Of a stretch of 64,000 nucleotides of DNA, positions 39,563-47,378 are shown one piece after another (position 1 is the stretch's first letter; every line of letters begins with the position of its first letter). The position numbers and the translations under genes were made by a program. The notes under the pieces were generated by a model. That model was not told where the DNA came from. It saw only the letters and a program-made list of their open reading frames with translations, and made no database searches. Origin of the DNA: Peribacillus frigoritolerans (GTDB lineage Bacteria > Bacillota > Bacilli > Bacillales > DSM-1321); the NCBI RefSeq assembly GCF_030676415.1, contig NZ_JAUUTW010000023.1, forward strand, positions 33,907 to 97,906, written 5' to 3'.

Positions 39563-39577
39563 TGAGAATCATTTTCA
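39563..39577. promoter_or_regulatory. Fur-type operator of the nik-like operon
   Basis: TGAGAATCATTTTCA fits the 7-1-7 Fur-family box (TGATAATNATTATCA) with two differences. It lies immediately downstream of the -10, the expected place for a repressor. Zur and PerR boxes have different arms and match less well. Confidence 0.75.
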
Positions 39578-39606
39578 ATTCTAATGAGAAACTATATTAT
39601 TGTCAA
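39578..39606 (-). promoter_or_regulatory. nik-like operon promoter (SigA type)
   Basis: Minus strand TTGACA (39601-39606), 17-base spacer, TAGAAT (39578-39583). Confidence 0.85.
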
Positions 39607-39929
39607 TATAATATCGAAACTCTCGAAAGATATAAATATGTTTTGTTAGAAATATATAAACTCAATATCCTTTTCTGTGATGATGCTGCTACTCCAAATA
39701 TTCTAACATTCGCCCCCTTTTAAAGCCGGTATTGCTCGTGAAAGTTAGGAATTCGACCAAAATGAATTACGTTCCGTTGTGAAGAAATAATCATCATTCA
39801 CCTGTTTTTTGATAACACAATCATCAGTTGCAATAGTCTTAACCTCATAAGAGGATAAAGTTGATAATATTATTTCCATATAATGATTTATGCGTAGAGG
39901 AAACCATATGTAATTTACCTTTGAGCTAG
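39607..39929. other. Intergenic region upstream of nik
   Basis: A 44-codon minus-strand frame (MEIILSTLSSYEVKTIAT..) ends near 39750 but has no ribosome site, so it is not called. Nothing else was seen. Confidence 0.4.
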
Positions 39930-40195
39930 CTGCCTTTTTCCAATCCTACCGGATCTCATCTTCGGAAGAGTGGACATAGCATTTAATCGTTGTTTAGATT
40001 TGTGAACTTCGCCAGCCAGTTTAACAAAAACAAAGTTATGATCCGGATTATATTCATCAATCACTTCATACAAATAGTCAACGTATAAATCCATTAATTC
40101 CTGAGAAACGTCTATTTTTCTTTCCCCTGTTTTCTAGCTGTTCTAGATATGTAAAATAGAATTTTAAAGCCGTACAATAGGCCCGTAAAGTATTA
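39930..40195 (-). pseudogene. Remnant of a tyrosine recombinase of the Tn554-TnpA/XerC type
   Basis: Minus-strand pieces YRNTLRAYCTALKFYFTYLEQL (SAM-like core-binding helix) and SQELMDLYVDYLYEVIDEYN, DHNFVFVKLAGE (middle of the protein) are joined by an internal deletion. Catalytic C-terminal residues are missing. It is distinct from the plus-strand integrases of the groEL-linked elements. Confidence 0.55.
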
Positions 40196-40217
40196 CGATA
40201 AACAATTAAAAGATTAT

Positions 40218-40283
40218 ATGACAAAAAATATCGAAGATAAGACCTCCTATAAGTTCAGTGAACTTACGAAAGGTCTCCTCTAA
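40218..40283 (+). pseudogene. C-terminal remnant of a groEL-targeting integrase (element 3)
   Basis: 22 codons, MTKNIEDKTSYKFSELTKGLL and a stop, aligning with the end of the intact integrase at 52619 (MTANMEEKASHQFSKLMKDLL). It lies about 100 bases from att copy C, like the intact gene from groEL. Confidence 0.7.
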
Positions 40284-40378
40284 TTGGTGAAAAAAAGTTG
40301 TCTCAAAAACTGAAAGTTAGCATTTAACTATTCTCCACCTTACAAACCCCTATATACCAAGGTAGGTTGTAGGCGATG

Positions 40379-40400
40379 ATTACATCATGTTGCCCGATTC
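40379..40400. repeat. Copy C of the groEL 3'-end (putative att core)
   Basis: ATTACATCATG then TTGCCCGATTC, a degenerate copy of the groEL end. The left flank (ACCCCTATATACCAAGG) matches the flank between the intact integrase and groEL (53860-53880). Confidence 0.65.
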
Positions 40401-41244
40401 AACAAGGCATAATAATAGATGAAAGTAAATTTATAAAATCATTGATATTAAAGGGGTTTCCTCATTTGAATTAAAATAATTTAAAACAGAAGAAAATAGG
40501 TTATGAGCAAAATCATGAGCATGTTATGACCATTGGGTAGGGCACTTTTCCTTATCCGTCTCCACGATAATCAGCTTTTTGATCATATTTTTTCTTTCTT
40601 TTATGCTTGCCTATAGACTAAAGAAATTAGAAATATATTTATACGAAGCCTGATTTACCGTACTTTTTTATGTTTAATGGATAATGGATAAAATACCTTA
40701 ATACTACAGAATGTAGTTGATTTAGGAGGTCAATAATAACATTCATTCGGAGAAATACCTGATTCTTGTGGCAGCCGAAAATACAGCTCAAAAGAAAAAA
40801 GCAACTAGACCTTAGCTTCCTATTTTTTCATAATAAATGCCAGTTTATAATACGGATTCATTATGTTAATTGACTTTCCGCTACCTGCTGAGTTTGTCGT
40901 AAAGTCGTGGCTATGGGCTCCCGCTTCAGATGTTTAATCGGTGATTTTTAACTGTTATGTTAATAATCAGTATTATGCAAACTAGGAAAGCTAAATATAT
41001 TGTGTTTAACGATGTCGGTTTATGTTGTTTAATGTAGATTGAAATATAGAATAAATATGAACCCTATTTGTTGCAAAAAAGTTCACTATAGATATTTTTT
41101 AAGTTAGAGACTACCTTCGTTAATTATTAATTACTATAATTCATCTTATTTTTCTTGAGTTATTATATTATTATTTATCACTTAATAATAAATACATTTT
41201 ATTGTATGTTTAAACGTGGTTTTAAAGAATAGAAGAGGGAAGAT
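40401..41244. other. AT-rich remnant region
   Basis: Begins with degenerate TATGAGCA repeats (40502-40535) like those of the intact element ends, then 700 bases without a supported gene. An AGGAGG sequence near 40724 precedes no clear open frame. Confidence 0.4.
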
Positions 41245-41391
41245 ATGAAAAAATTAAATGATCAACTATTGATAGACTCGTACCTTAAAGCAATTAAATT
41301 AGACTTAGATAAAAAATTCATCATCGTTCTAGAAGAAGAATTGAAGAGAAGAGGTCTACCCCTTATCGTTCAAAAAGATAGGCGTAACTAA
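41245..41391 (+). CDS. sda: Sda-like sporulation checkpoint protein
   Basis: 48 residues, MKKLNDQLLIDSYLKAIKLDLDK.., matching the Sda family pattern (MRKLSDELLIESYxKAxExxLNxxFIxLIExEIKRRSL) over its two-helix hairpin. Sda binds sporulation histidine kinases such as KinA and blocks entry into sporulation when replication is disturbed. GAGGGA lies 5 bases before the ATG. No DnaA boxes were seen upstream, unlike the housekeeping sda of B. subtilis. Its place in an accreted island suggests an extra copy, but the rest of the genome is not visible. Confidence 0.8.
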   Translation: MKKLNDQLLIDSYLKAIKLDLDKKFIIVLEEELKRRGLPLIVQKDRRN

Positions 41392-41607
41392 TTAGTATAA
41401 GCTTGAAACTATAATTCTTTGCTCTTCTTTTTTAACCCAAACTAATAATTCTTGTTCATTATTAATCAATTCTCTGAATAAGACTTGTTCAAATTGTAAA
41501 AATAACTAACTCTCTAAGATTTAACTTTTTAGTGTCCAAAATATTGACTCAAATCCACTTTTAGAATTAATTAAATCTCTTACTTAAATTTCATTTGTCC
41601 TACATGA

Positions 41608-41773
41608 ACTAAAGCACTGATTGGACTAGGGGCCCCCAACGGGTTACCGAATTCAGTCAAACTCCGAATGCCAAATACTTATTCTTGGGAGTCAGACTGC
41701 GAGTGCATAAAGAAAAAGCTGATTTAAGGACAGCTCCGATCTTCAGCTAACGCACTGTTAGTTTAAGTAGAAA
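41608..41773 (+). pseudogene. Fragment of 23S rRNA gene
   Basis: Contains AAAGCACTGATTGGACTAGG, GGGTTACCGAATTCAGTCAA, ACTCCGAATGCCAAATACTT and TGGGAGTCAGACTGCGAGTG, which is 23S domain II sequence. It continues degenerately (ACAGCTCCGAT.., CAGCTAA, GTTTAAGTAGAAA) where rRNA has ACAGCCCAGACC, CAGCTAAGG, GTTAAGTGGAAA. No flanking rRNA remains. It is a dead, partly diverged copy. Confidence 0.85.
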
Positions 41774-41931
41774 CCTTCACAATCTCCATTGAGTAAAACA
41801 TAAACAAAAAAAAGACACTAAATATTTTTCTAACCATTTCTTCGGACTGTGACATGATTTCTTTCATTTTTTCATTAAGTTTATGATATTTAATATGAAG
41901 GTAGAAGTGGCTAAAAGGAAGGCGAATTGTT

Positions 41932-42054
41932 TTGACTATAATAGATATTGACCAATTGCTTTTAGATACTGAAGAAATTGCCGAAGAGTCTATTCCATTC
42001 CATCTCGATACATTTGACATTGATCAATTATTAGATAAAACGGATAACTGGTAA
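41932..42054 (+). CDS. Small acidic peptide with internal repeat
   Basis: 40 residues from TTG 41932: LTIIDIDQLLLDTEEIAEES, IPFHLDTFDIDQLLDKTDNW. The block DIDQLL-LDT / DIDQLL-DKT is repeated. Very acidic, ending in Trp. AAGGAAGG lies 9 bases before the TTG, and a good terminator begins at its stop codon, which together support expression. No family was recognised; a secreted-peptide precursor, regulator or anti-repressor are all possible. Confidence 0.5.
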   Translation: MTIIDIDQLLLDTEEIAEESIPFHLDTFDIDQLLDKTDNW

Positions 42055-42093
42055 AGAAAAGCATGCCCAAAGTGGATATGCTTTTTTTCTTTA
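42055..42093 (+). terminator. Terminator after the acidic peptide gene
   Basis: AAGAAAAGCAT/ATGCTTTTTTTCTT hairpin with T-run starting at the stop codon. Confidence 0.8.
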
Positions 42094-42426
42094 TAGGGGA
42101 TAAAGATTCAAACGTGATGTTTGATTTCACATTTGAAAAATTTATCGAAGAAATGTACTGTATTCAAAATTAATAAGGTAGGTCTGCACCGATACTTATT
42201 GCTCAGTGATATATATTAAATTTTTTATCTATTTTCTATTCCTTGTTCAACAATCCTGCCCCTTTAGTTACATAATAAAATGGCGCAGTTTCCAGCTCCA
42301 TATAGAAGGAAAGTACTTGTTAGCTCAATAAAAAAGCTTTTTCATTTGAATTGGTTCCAAGAAACAATCTCCACATCATTAATTTCAACCTCTCCAAGAC
42401 TTAATAAATGTGGTATGTATGGAAAC
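42094..42426. other. Intergenic region, no gene
   Basis: The segment CCCCTTTAGTTACATAATAAAA near 42260 resembles one at 24213-24232 beside the IS3 derivative, hinting at an old insertion junction. Nothing else was recognised. Confidence 0.35.
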
Positions 42427-42803
42427 ACCTCCAAGACTACCTCCAAGACTCTATACAATCCCACCAACAATAAGGTGAATTACACTTTGCTTACACCAAA
42501 CAAAAAATGGACGATCAGGTTATGAAATTATTGAAAAAGCATCTACTACAGCAAAATAAAATTAAAAACAGTCATCATTACATGGATAAAAACTTTGTCT
42601 TTACTTCACCAGAGGGATATCCATTAGTGCAAAAACTGCCTGCAATACGCTTACAACGTCTTCTTAAGAAGTTACCGCATATCAACAAGGAAATTACGTT
42701 GTTTTCATTCAGGCATGCTCATACATCCTTACTGATCGAAGCAGGGGTAGGGTTAAAAACTCAACAACGATTAGGACATACAGAAAAGGCCTCCCAACAG
42801 TAA
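42427..42803 (+). pseudogene. Tyrosine integrase remnant (element 2)
   Basis: Frame-shifted pieces TSKTLYNPTNNK, then MKLLKKHLLQQNKIKNS, KNFVFTSPEGYPLVQ, RLQRLLKKL, SFRHAHTSLLIEAGVGLKTQQRLGHTEK align with the C-terminal half of the intact integrase at 52619. The HxxR box is present, but the catalytic Tyr region (TMNIYAHM) is deleted: GHT runs straight into EKAS. Confidence 0.85.
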
Positions 42804-42818
42804 ACTGTGGGAGGCCTT
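42786..42818. terminator. Terminator hairpin of the recurring GGCCTCC type
   Basis: AAGGCCTCCCAACAG/CTGTGGGAGGCCTT with a TAAA loop. The arm is also the 3' end of the integrase remnant reading frame. Same as 22754-22788. Confidence 0.75.
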
Positions 42819-42899
42819 CAACTTTAAAGATATTACATGTTAGGTGAGCATTCATTCTGAATCCTCGTTAAACCCCTTTATTAAGGGATTTAGGCGATG

Positions 42900-42920
42900 A
42901 TTACATCATGCCGCCCATTC
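42900..42920. repeat. Copy B of the groEL 3'-end (putative attL of the intact island)
   Basis: 21 bases identical to 53893-53913, the last codons and stop of groEL. It marks the distal end of the 11-kb element. Confidence 0.8.
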
Positions 42921-43291
42921 ATCAAGTAATAAAATAGAAGAAAATAGATTGATAGAATCATTGATTTAATGGGATTTTCAGATTGCATTTAAAATGTTCT
43001 AAAATAGAATAGAAAATGACTATGAGCAAAATTATGAGCAATTTTATGAGCAGTGGGTAAGGGCCTTTTCCTTACCCTGCTCCAAACAAACTATTTTTAA
43101 ACCGTATTTTTTACGTTCTTTCATATCTGTAGAAATAAAACAATCCTTATCATTCCTAGGGTTTAGCCACTTTTTTGCTCAAAACGAAAATGAAATTATG
43201 TACCTTTATATATGTTTCGTGGTCAAAATGTATTCATATTTTACTTTATTAATTAATAAGGGACAATGTATGTCCCTTATTAATATACCAT
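42921..43291. other. Left end of the island, non-coding
   Basis: Holds three TATGAGCA direct repeats at 43021, 43033 and 43045, then a short AT-rich gap to the Avs-like gene end. A hairpin-like AAGGGCC/GGACAATG-rich stretch is weak. No gene. Confidence 0.5.
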
Positions 43292-46200
43292 CTATTTTAA
43301 ATCGTTTTCTTCTTTTCTAATGAGCCATTGTTTTGCTTGATACTCTGAGCTTTCAATTTCATGTAAAGCCCATTCACGTATTGGTTTGATTTTGCTATCC
43401 AGAAACTTCTTTGCTATTTCAGCCTGATTTTCGAGTTGAGCAGCAATATCTCCCGAATACATTTGAAAACTGTGAGCCCCAGCTAAAAACTCATTAAAAA
43501 CTCTTTTTTCACCCTCAAATTTACTTAGGATGTACTCAGTTAAAGGTGGAATGGTTGGTTTAAGACTTTCATTATCAATATAAGGCAGAGGTAAATGCCT
43601 GGCCAAAACTTCAGCTGCCTTTACACCATTTTCCTCAACCCATGAGATTATATCCTCTGGCCTGATCGACTGTATTAAATCATCATACTTTCTAATGAAG
43701 AATTTCATTGACCTTTTCTCGTTTAATAAAGCCTGGCCCAAAATATTAATAACAACATTAGAGTAATCTTCTGCTATAGTTGCCAATAATGAAGAAGCAT
43801 GCTTATCTAATAAATAATCCTCATTTCCAATAAAATTACAAAGTATCCAAATAGCGCGTTCTGGATTTATATTTAACAAACAATTTAATATTCTTTCCCA
43901 TTCATAAACACTGTGAGAATTTGTTGGTTCAACAGTATCAACAATTTTCCATACCAATTTTTCTAAATCATGATTAAGTTGCTCTTTTTCTATTGGCTTT
44001 TTATTCTTCCAAAGTGATTTGAAAATTAGGCTGAATAAAACTCTTGTGGCCAGTTCATCCCCCTTATATACATTTGGTAATAATCTGTCTAGTATTATTA
44101 TAGTTTCATTAGATGTTAGTCCCCGACCACCAATTCCATATAAAAATGTACTTAGATGCATTGGTAAAAGTTTGCCCTGATCGAATAATTGGATACTTCT
44201 TTCGAATGCTCTGGTTTTGTCCCCACCAACTATATATAATTCATGTGCTATAACTGGATACTCATTTTGAATCTTGTCAAAAACTTCATTAATATACTGT
44301 ATATAGTCTTCCTGTAAGCTAATTATCGATGTTAAATACCCTTTAGTTAATGAAGTTTCTTTAAATTCAACTGCAGCCTTAATTAGTGAATCTAGGAAAT
44401 CCATTTTGTTATCCAGCTTGCCTAATTCCACCCCTAAATGATATGAGCTTTTAGCCTCTTTTGAAAACAACCAAGTTAGGTTTTGCTTAAGAATTGATGG
44501 TTCCTGAATAAGTTCTTGACACAACTTGACAAGTTCCTCATTCCAGATATCCTCACGGTTTAAAAGTGAATAGTGCCAGTTGTCAAACCCTGCCAATGTT
44601 TTCAATCTACCTGCTAGATCATTGGGCTTTATTTCTTCTAACCAATTTCTTGCCTTTTCGCAATCTACCTCCTGGTTTTTATTATCACATTCGAATTCGA
44701 TAAATTCCTCAATTGCCTTTATTACATCACTTCTTGAAATATACTCCTCCCAATTAGACGTAAATAGTAGCCTTAGCTTTTCATCTTGGCCAAACCTCGA
44801 TAATAATGAGATATTTTGCAAACCAATTTCTAAAGCAGAACGAATATATCTATCATCTGATTGTTTTAACCGCATTTCAATTAGTAATTCTATAGACTCA
44901 TTTAAACATTCCTTGTATTCATTAAAATCTTTAGGTTCCCATTGCTCCGGTACGATTCTACCTGCAACTATTGGATTACCAACTAACCTTGTATTACTTC
45001 CTCTAAATAATTCACTTAATGCCTTTATAGCAAGGTCAGATGTGTCAATATCCTCTGAAAAAATATAATTTTTCAGAACTGAAATTCTTCTTTTAAAGGG
45101 CAACGAAGTTCCAGATAGAGAAATACGAAATAAAGATTTCCATGTTTCAGTCGCATTATTTGAAATACTGGGCTCGGTCTCCATTAAGGCTAAGTGTCGT
45201 AAGATTGCTTCAGCATCATTAAAATGTTCAGAAAAACCCGCTAATCTTTCCGATAACCATACAAGGGATCTACGTGGTCCCCACCGTCCTGCTCCCTCAC
45301 CAGTAATATTAAGCAATTCCTTTTCGCTTGCTTGTTCAACTAAATACCTTAACATAGGTAAAAATGTAACGGGATCTGATTCAACCAATTCTTCTATTTG
45401 ATCAACCGTCTTGAGTTCGGCCAACTTTGTGGGTGGAAGAGTGGCAATCCATTTTCGAAAGTAGCCACCAATCTTGCGGCGTACCTCCTCTCTTCCACTC
45501 CATGCAACTCGGGTAAGAAAACTTTGCAAGAGATTTTCTGGAATATTTGCAAGAAACTCATCTGGTTCCTCAATCCACCTTTTATATGCTTCATCAAAAG
45601 CCACCTGACCAATCAGTTCAGGGGTTACATACATATACCTACCTGCAAGGGCAACAAACCCTGGAACATCATGCAATCTTCTAGCTGTTTCTATTACAAC
45701 TTGTTGATTTAGCCCAAGAAGAGTACTTAGAAACTGCATCTCCTCTTTGACATCCTGTTTATATCCCACTTTACTTAAAAGTGATATAGCCTCTATAACT
45801 TTACGATCTTCAAAGCTAAGCCTACTCATGTAATAATCTCTTATATTAGGGAGCCCTGCTCCGACATGCCCTTCATCTGCTATACGAGTATCATTAAGGC
45901 ATAAATCTGCTGCTAACCTTACAAATCCGCCTGATAACCTTGCATAAATCTGGAGTCTTTCTTTAGGAACAAATTGATAATTTTTTTCTAATACAGATAT
46001 TAATAACTCAGGTGCCATTTTTTCAAGCCAGAATTGATAAGCCAAATCGCTTGGACGCTCCCCTGTGTTATCAATGGCAATAACTCGAATACGATTAGAA
46101 TGTCCCCGTAATATACTTTTTAGGTTCTGTCTTACTTGTAAAGAACATTCATCTGCAACAAGTATTGAGGTTATATCCGGGTCATTAATCATCATTGTTG

Positions 46201-46984
46201 CAGCTTGTATTGCAAGATTTTCATCACTTGTATATACGACCAAGGAACTTGCTTCAGGTAGGGCTACAATTGATTCAAAAACTAATCTAGTTTTCCCAAC
46301 ACCAGCCTCCCCTTGAACAGTCAATAGCACATCTGGAGTCTCAACTGAAAAATTTAGCATGGTTTGTATTTGCTTAGTTACTCCTTCCCATTCTGGAACG
46401 ACTGTATACTCTGGCGTCAAAGAACGGATACTCGTACCCCAGGCATCCATATGGATTACAATATTTGTAGCAACTGGCCGAAAAAACTTTAATATTATAC
46501 TAGGGAATTTATTAGCCCAGGCAGCTAAATCATCGGCAGTGATCACATAGGCCCTTGGGGAATCTGGATTAATTCCCTTTACTAGTAAATTTAAACTTTC
46601 TTCCCAATCCGCCTTTGTGGTGGCAGGCATGCTATCACAAACACAAAAACGGTAGGCAACCCCCTCTAAAATGCATTGCTTAGCATATGGTTTGTTAATT
46701 TCAGTTCTAAAATCTCTCTCACCACCACTATAGCCACTTGCCTTATATTGCATAATTGATGGTCCTTCCAACCAAAGGTTTTTAGAATGAGGAACAAAGT
46801 TATCAACTTTAGTGTCTACTCCTTTGTCACCTATATTAGTACGAAGATTTGTATGTATTGCCGCTGTAGGTCTCCCGTCAAGAAATGACTGGGCTCTTAT
46901 TAATTCATCAACAAATTTTGTAAACCTATCTCCTCCTGGACTTCTGCCTAAATGAATTACATCCAATGCATCAATTGTCCACAT
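43292..46984 (-). CDS. Avs-like anti-phage protein: Mrr-type nuclease + STAND P-loop ATPase + helical repeats
   Basis: 1230 residues. Residues 1-120 look like an Mrr-type PD-(D/E)xK nuclease: helix PGGDRFTKFVDELIRA, then GDKGVDTKVD (Asp about 57) and IMQYKAS (QxK about 79-81). Residues about 200-400 hold a P-loop ATPase with Walker A GEAGVGKTR (225-233) and Walker B ILVADECS (274-281). The remaining 800 residues are helical with HEAT/TPR-like periodicity, the usual sensor region of STAND proteins. This nuclease-STAND-repeat order is that of the Avs family, which recognises phage proteins and degrades DNA. The ATG at 46984 has AAGGA at 8 bases; the ATG three codons earlier abuts it. Assignment rests on architecture only. 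Confidence 0.7.
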   Translation of the reverse strand: MWTIDALDVIHLGRSPGGDRFTKFVDELIRAQSFLDGRPTAAIHTNLRTNIGDKGVDTKVDNFVPHSKNLWLEGPSIMQYKASGYSGGERDFRTEINKPYAKQCILEGVAYRFCVCDSMPATTKADWEESLNLLVKGINPDSPRAYVITADDLAAWANKFPSIILKFFRPVATNIVIHMDAWGTSIRSLTPEYTVVPEWEGVTKQIQTMLNFSVETPDVLLTVQGEAGVGKTRLVFESIVALPEASSLVVYTSDENLAIQAATMMINDPDITSILVADECSLQVRQNLKSILRGHSNRIRVIAIDNTGERPSDLAYQFWLEKMAPELLISVLEKNYQFVPKERLQIYARLSGGFVRLAADLCLNDTRIADEGHVGAGLPNIRDYYMSRLSFEDRKVIEAISLLSKVGYKQDVKEEMQFLSTLLGLNQQVVIETARRLHDVPGFVALAGRYMYVTPELIGQVAFDEAYKRWIEEPDEFLANIPENLLQSFLTRVAWSGREEVRRKIGGYFRKWIATLPPTKLAELKTVDQIEELVESDPVTFLPMLRYLVEQASEKELLNITGEGAGRWGPRRSLVWLSERLAGFSEHFNDAEAILRHLALMETEPSISNNATETWKSLFRISLSGTSLPFKRRISVLKNYIFSEDIDTSDLAIKALSELFRGSNTRLVGNPIVAGRIVPEQWEPKDFNEYKECLNESIELLIEMRLKQSDDRYIRSALEIGLQNISLLSRFGQDEKLRLLFTSNWEEYISRSDVIKAIEEFIEFECDNKNQEVDCEKARNWLEEIKPNDLAGRLKTLAGFDNWHYSLLNREDIWNEELVKLCQELIQEPSILKQNLTWLFSKEAKSSYHLGVELGKLDNKMDFLDSLIKAAVEFKETSLTKGYLTSIISLQEDYIQYINEVFDKIQNEYPVIAHELYIVGGDKTRAFERSIQLFDQGKLLPMHLSTFLYGIGGRGLTSNETIIILDRLLPNVYKGDELATRVLFSLIFKSLWKNKKPIEKEQLNHDLEKLVWKIVDTVEPTNSHSVYEWERILNCLLNINPERAIWILCNFIGNEDYLLDKHASSLLATIAEDYSNVVINILGQALLNEKRSMKFFIRKYDDLIQSIRPEDIISWVEENGVKAAEVLARHLPLPYIDNESLKPTIPPLTEYILSKFEGEKRVFNEFLAGAHSFQMYSGDIAAQLENQAEIAKKFLDSKIKPIREWALHEIESSEYQAKQWLIRKEENDLK

Positions 46985-47378
46985 TTTGCCCATCCTTTCT
47001 ATCTGACTAACTTATATAATCTCTTTCTTATAACCTCTAATCCATATATTAACAATGTAATTATTATATCTTTTATTTATTATAAAGCGCATCATTTTTC
47101 CTACAAAGCCAAATCTTCTTTAGAGAAAGATTATTATTAGTTTATTTATTATTTATATTATTGAATAATTCAATTGTTTTCTTCTCGTCTACCTGTCCCC
47201 TGGGTACAACAAAAAGGTTGTAGAATGGCTAAAATCACCTTATAGTTTCCCACCACATCCCCCATCAAGAAGATTTATACTATCGTCATAACAGATTAGT
47301 TTTGGTCTGATATTGGCGATTTTTGTTGTGCTAATTATGATAAAATTAAAGTTATGGAATTTGGAGATTGGAGGAAGA
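46985..47378. other. Divergent promoter region of the defence cargo
   Basis: AT-rich region between the divergently transcribed Avs-like gene and the methyltransferase gene. No promoter was assigned confidently. The plus-strand open frame from 47313 to 47378 has no ribosome site and is treated as non-coding. Confidence 0.5.

Noticed and set aside
39700..39870. 44-codon minus-strand frame beginning MEIILSTLSS
   Set aside because: No ribosome site or terminator, and surroundings are decayed sequence.
44580..45068. 162-codon plus-strand open frame inside the Avs-like gene
   Set aside because: Antisense shadow of a real 1230-residue gene; no ribosome site.
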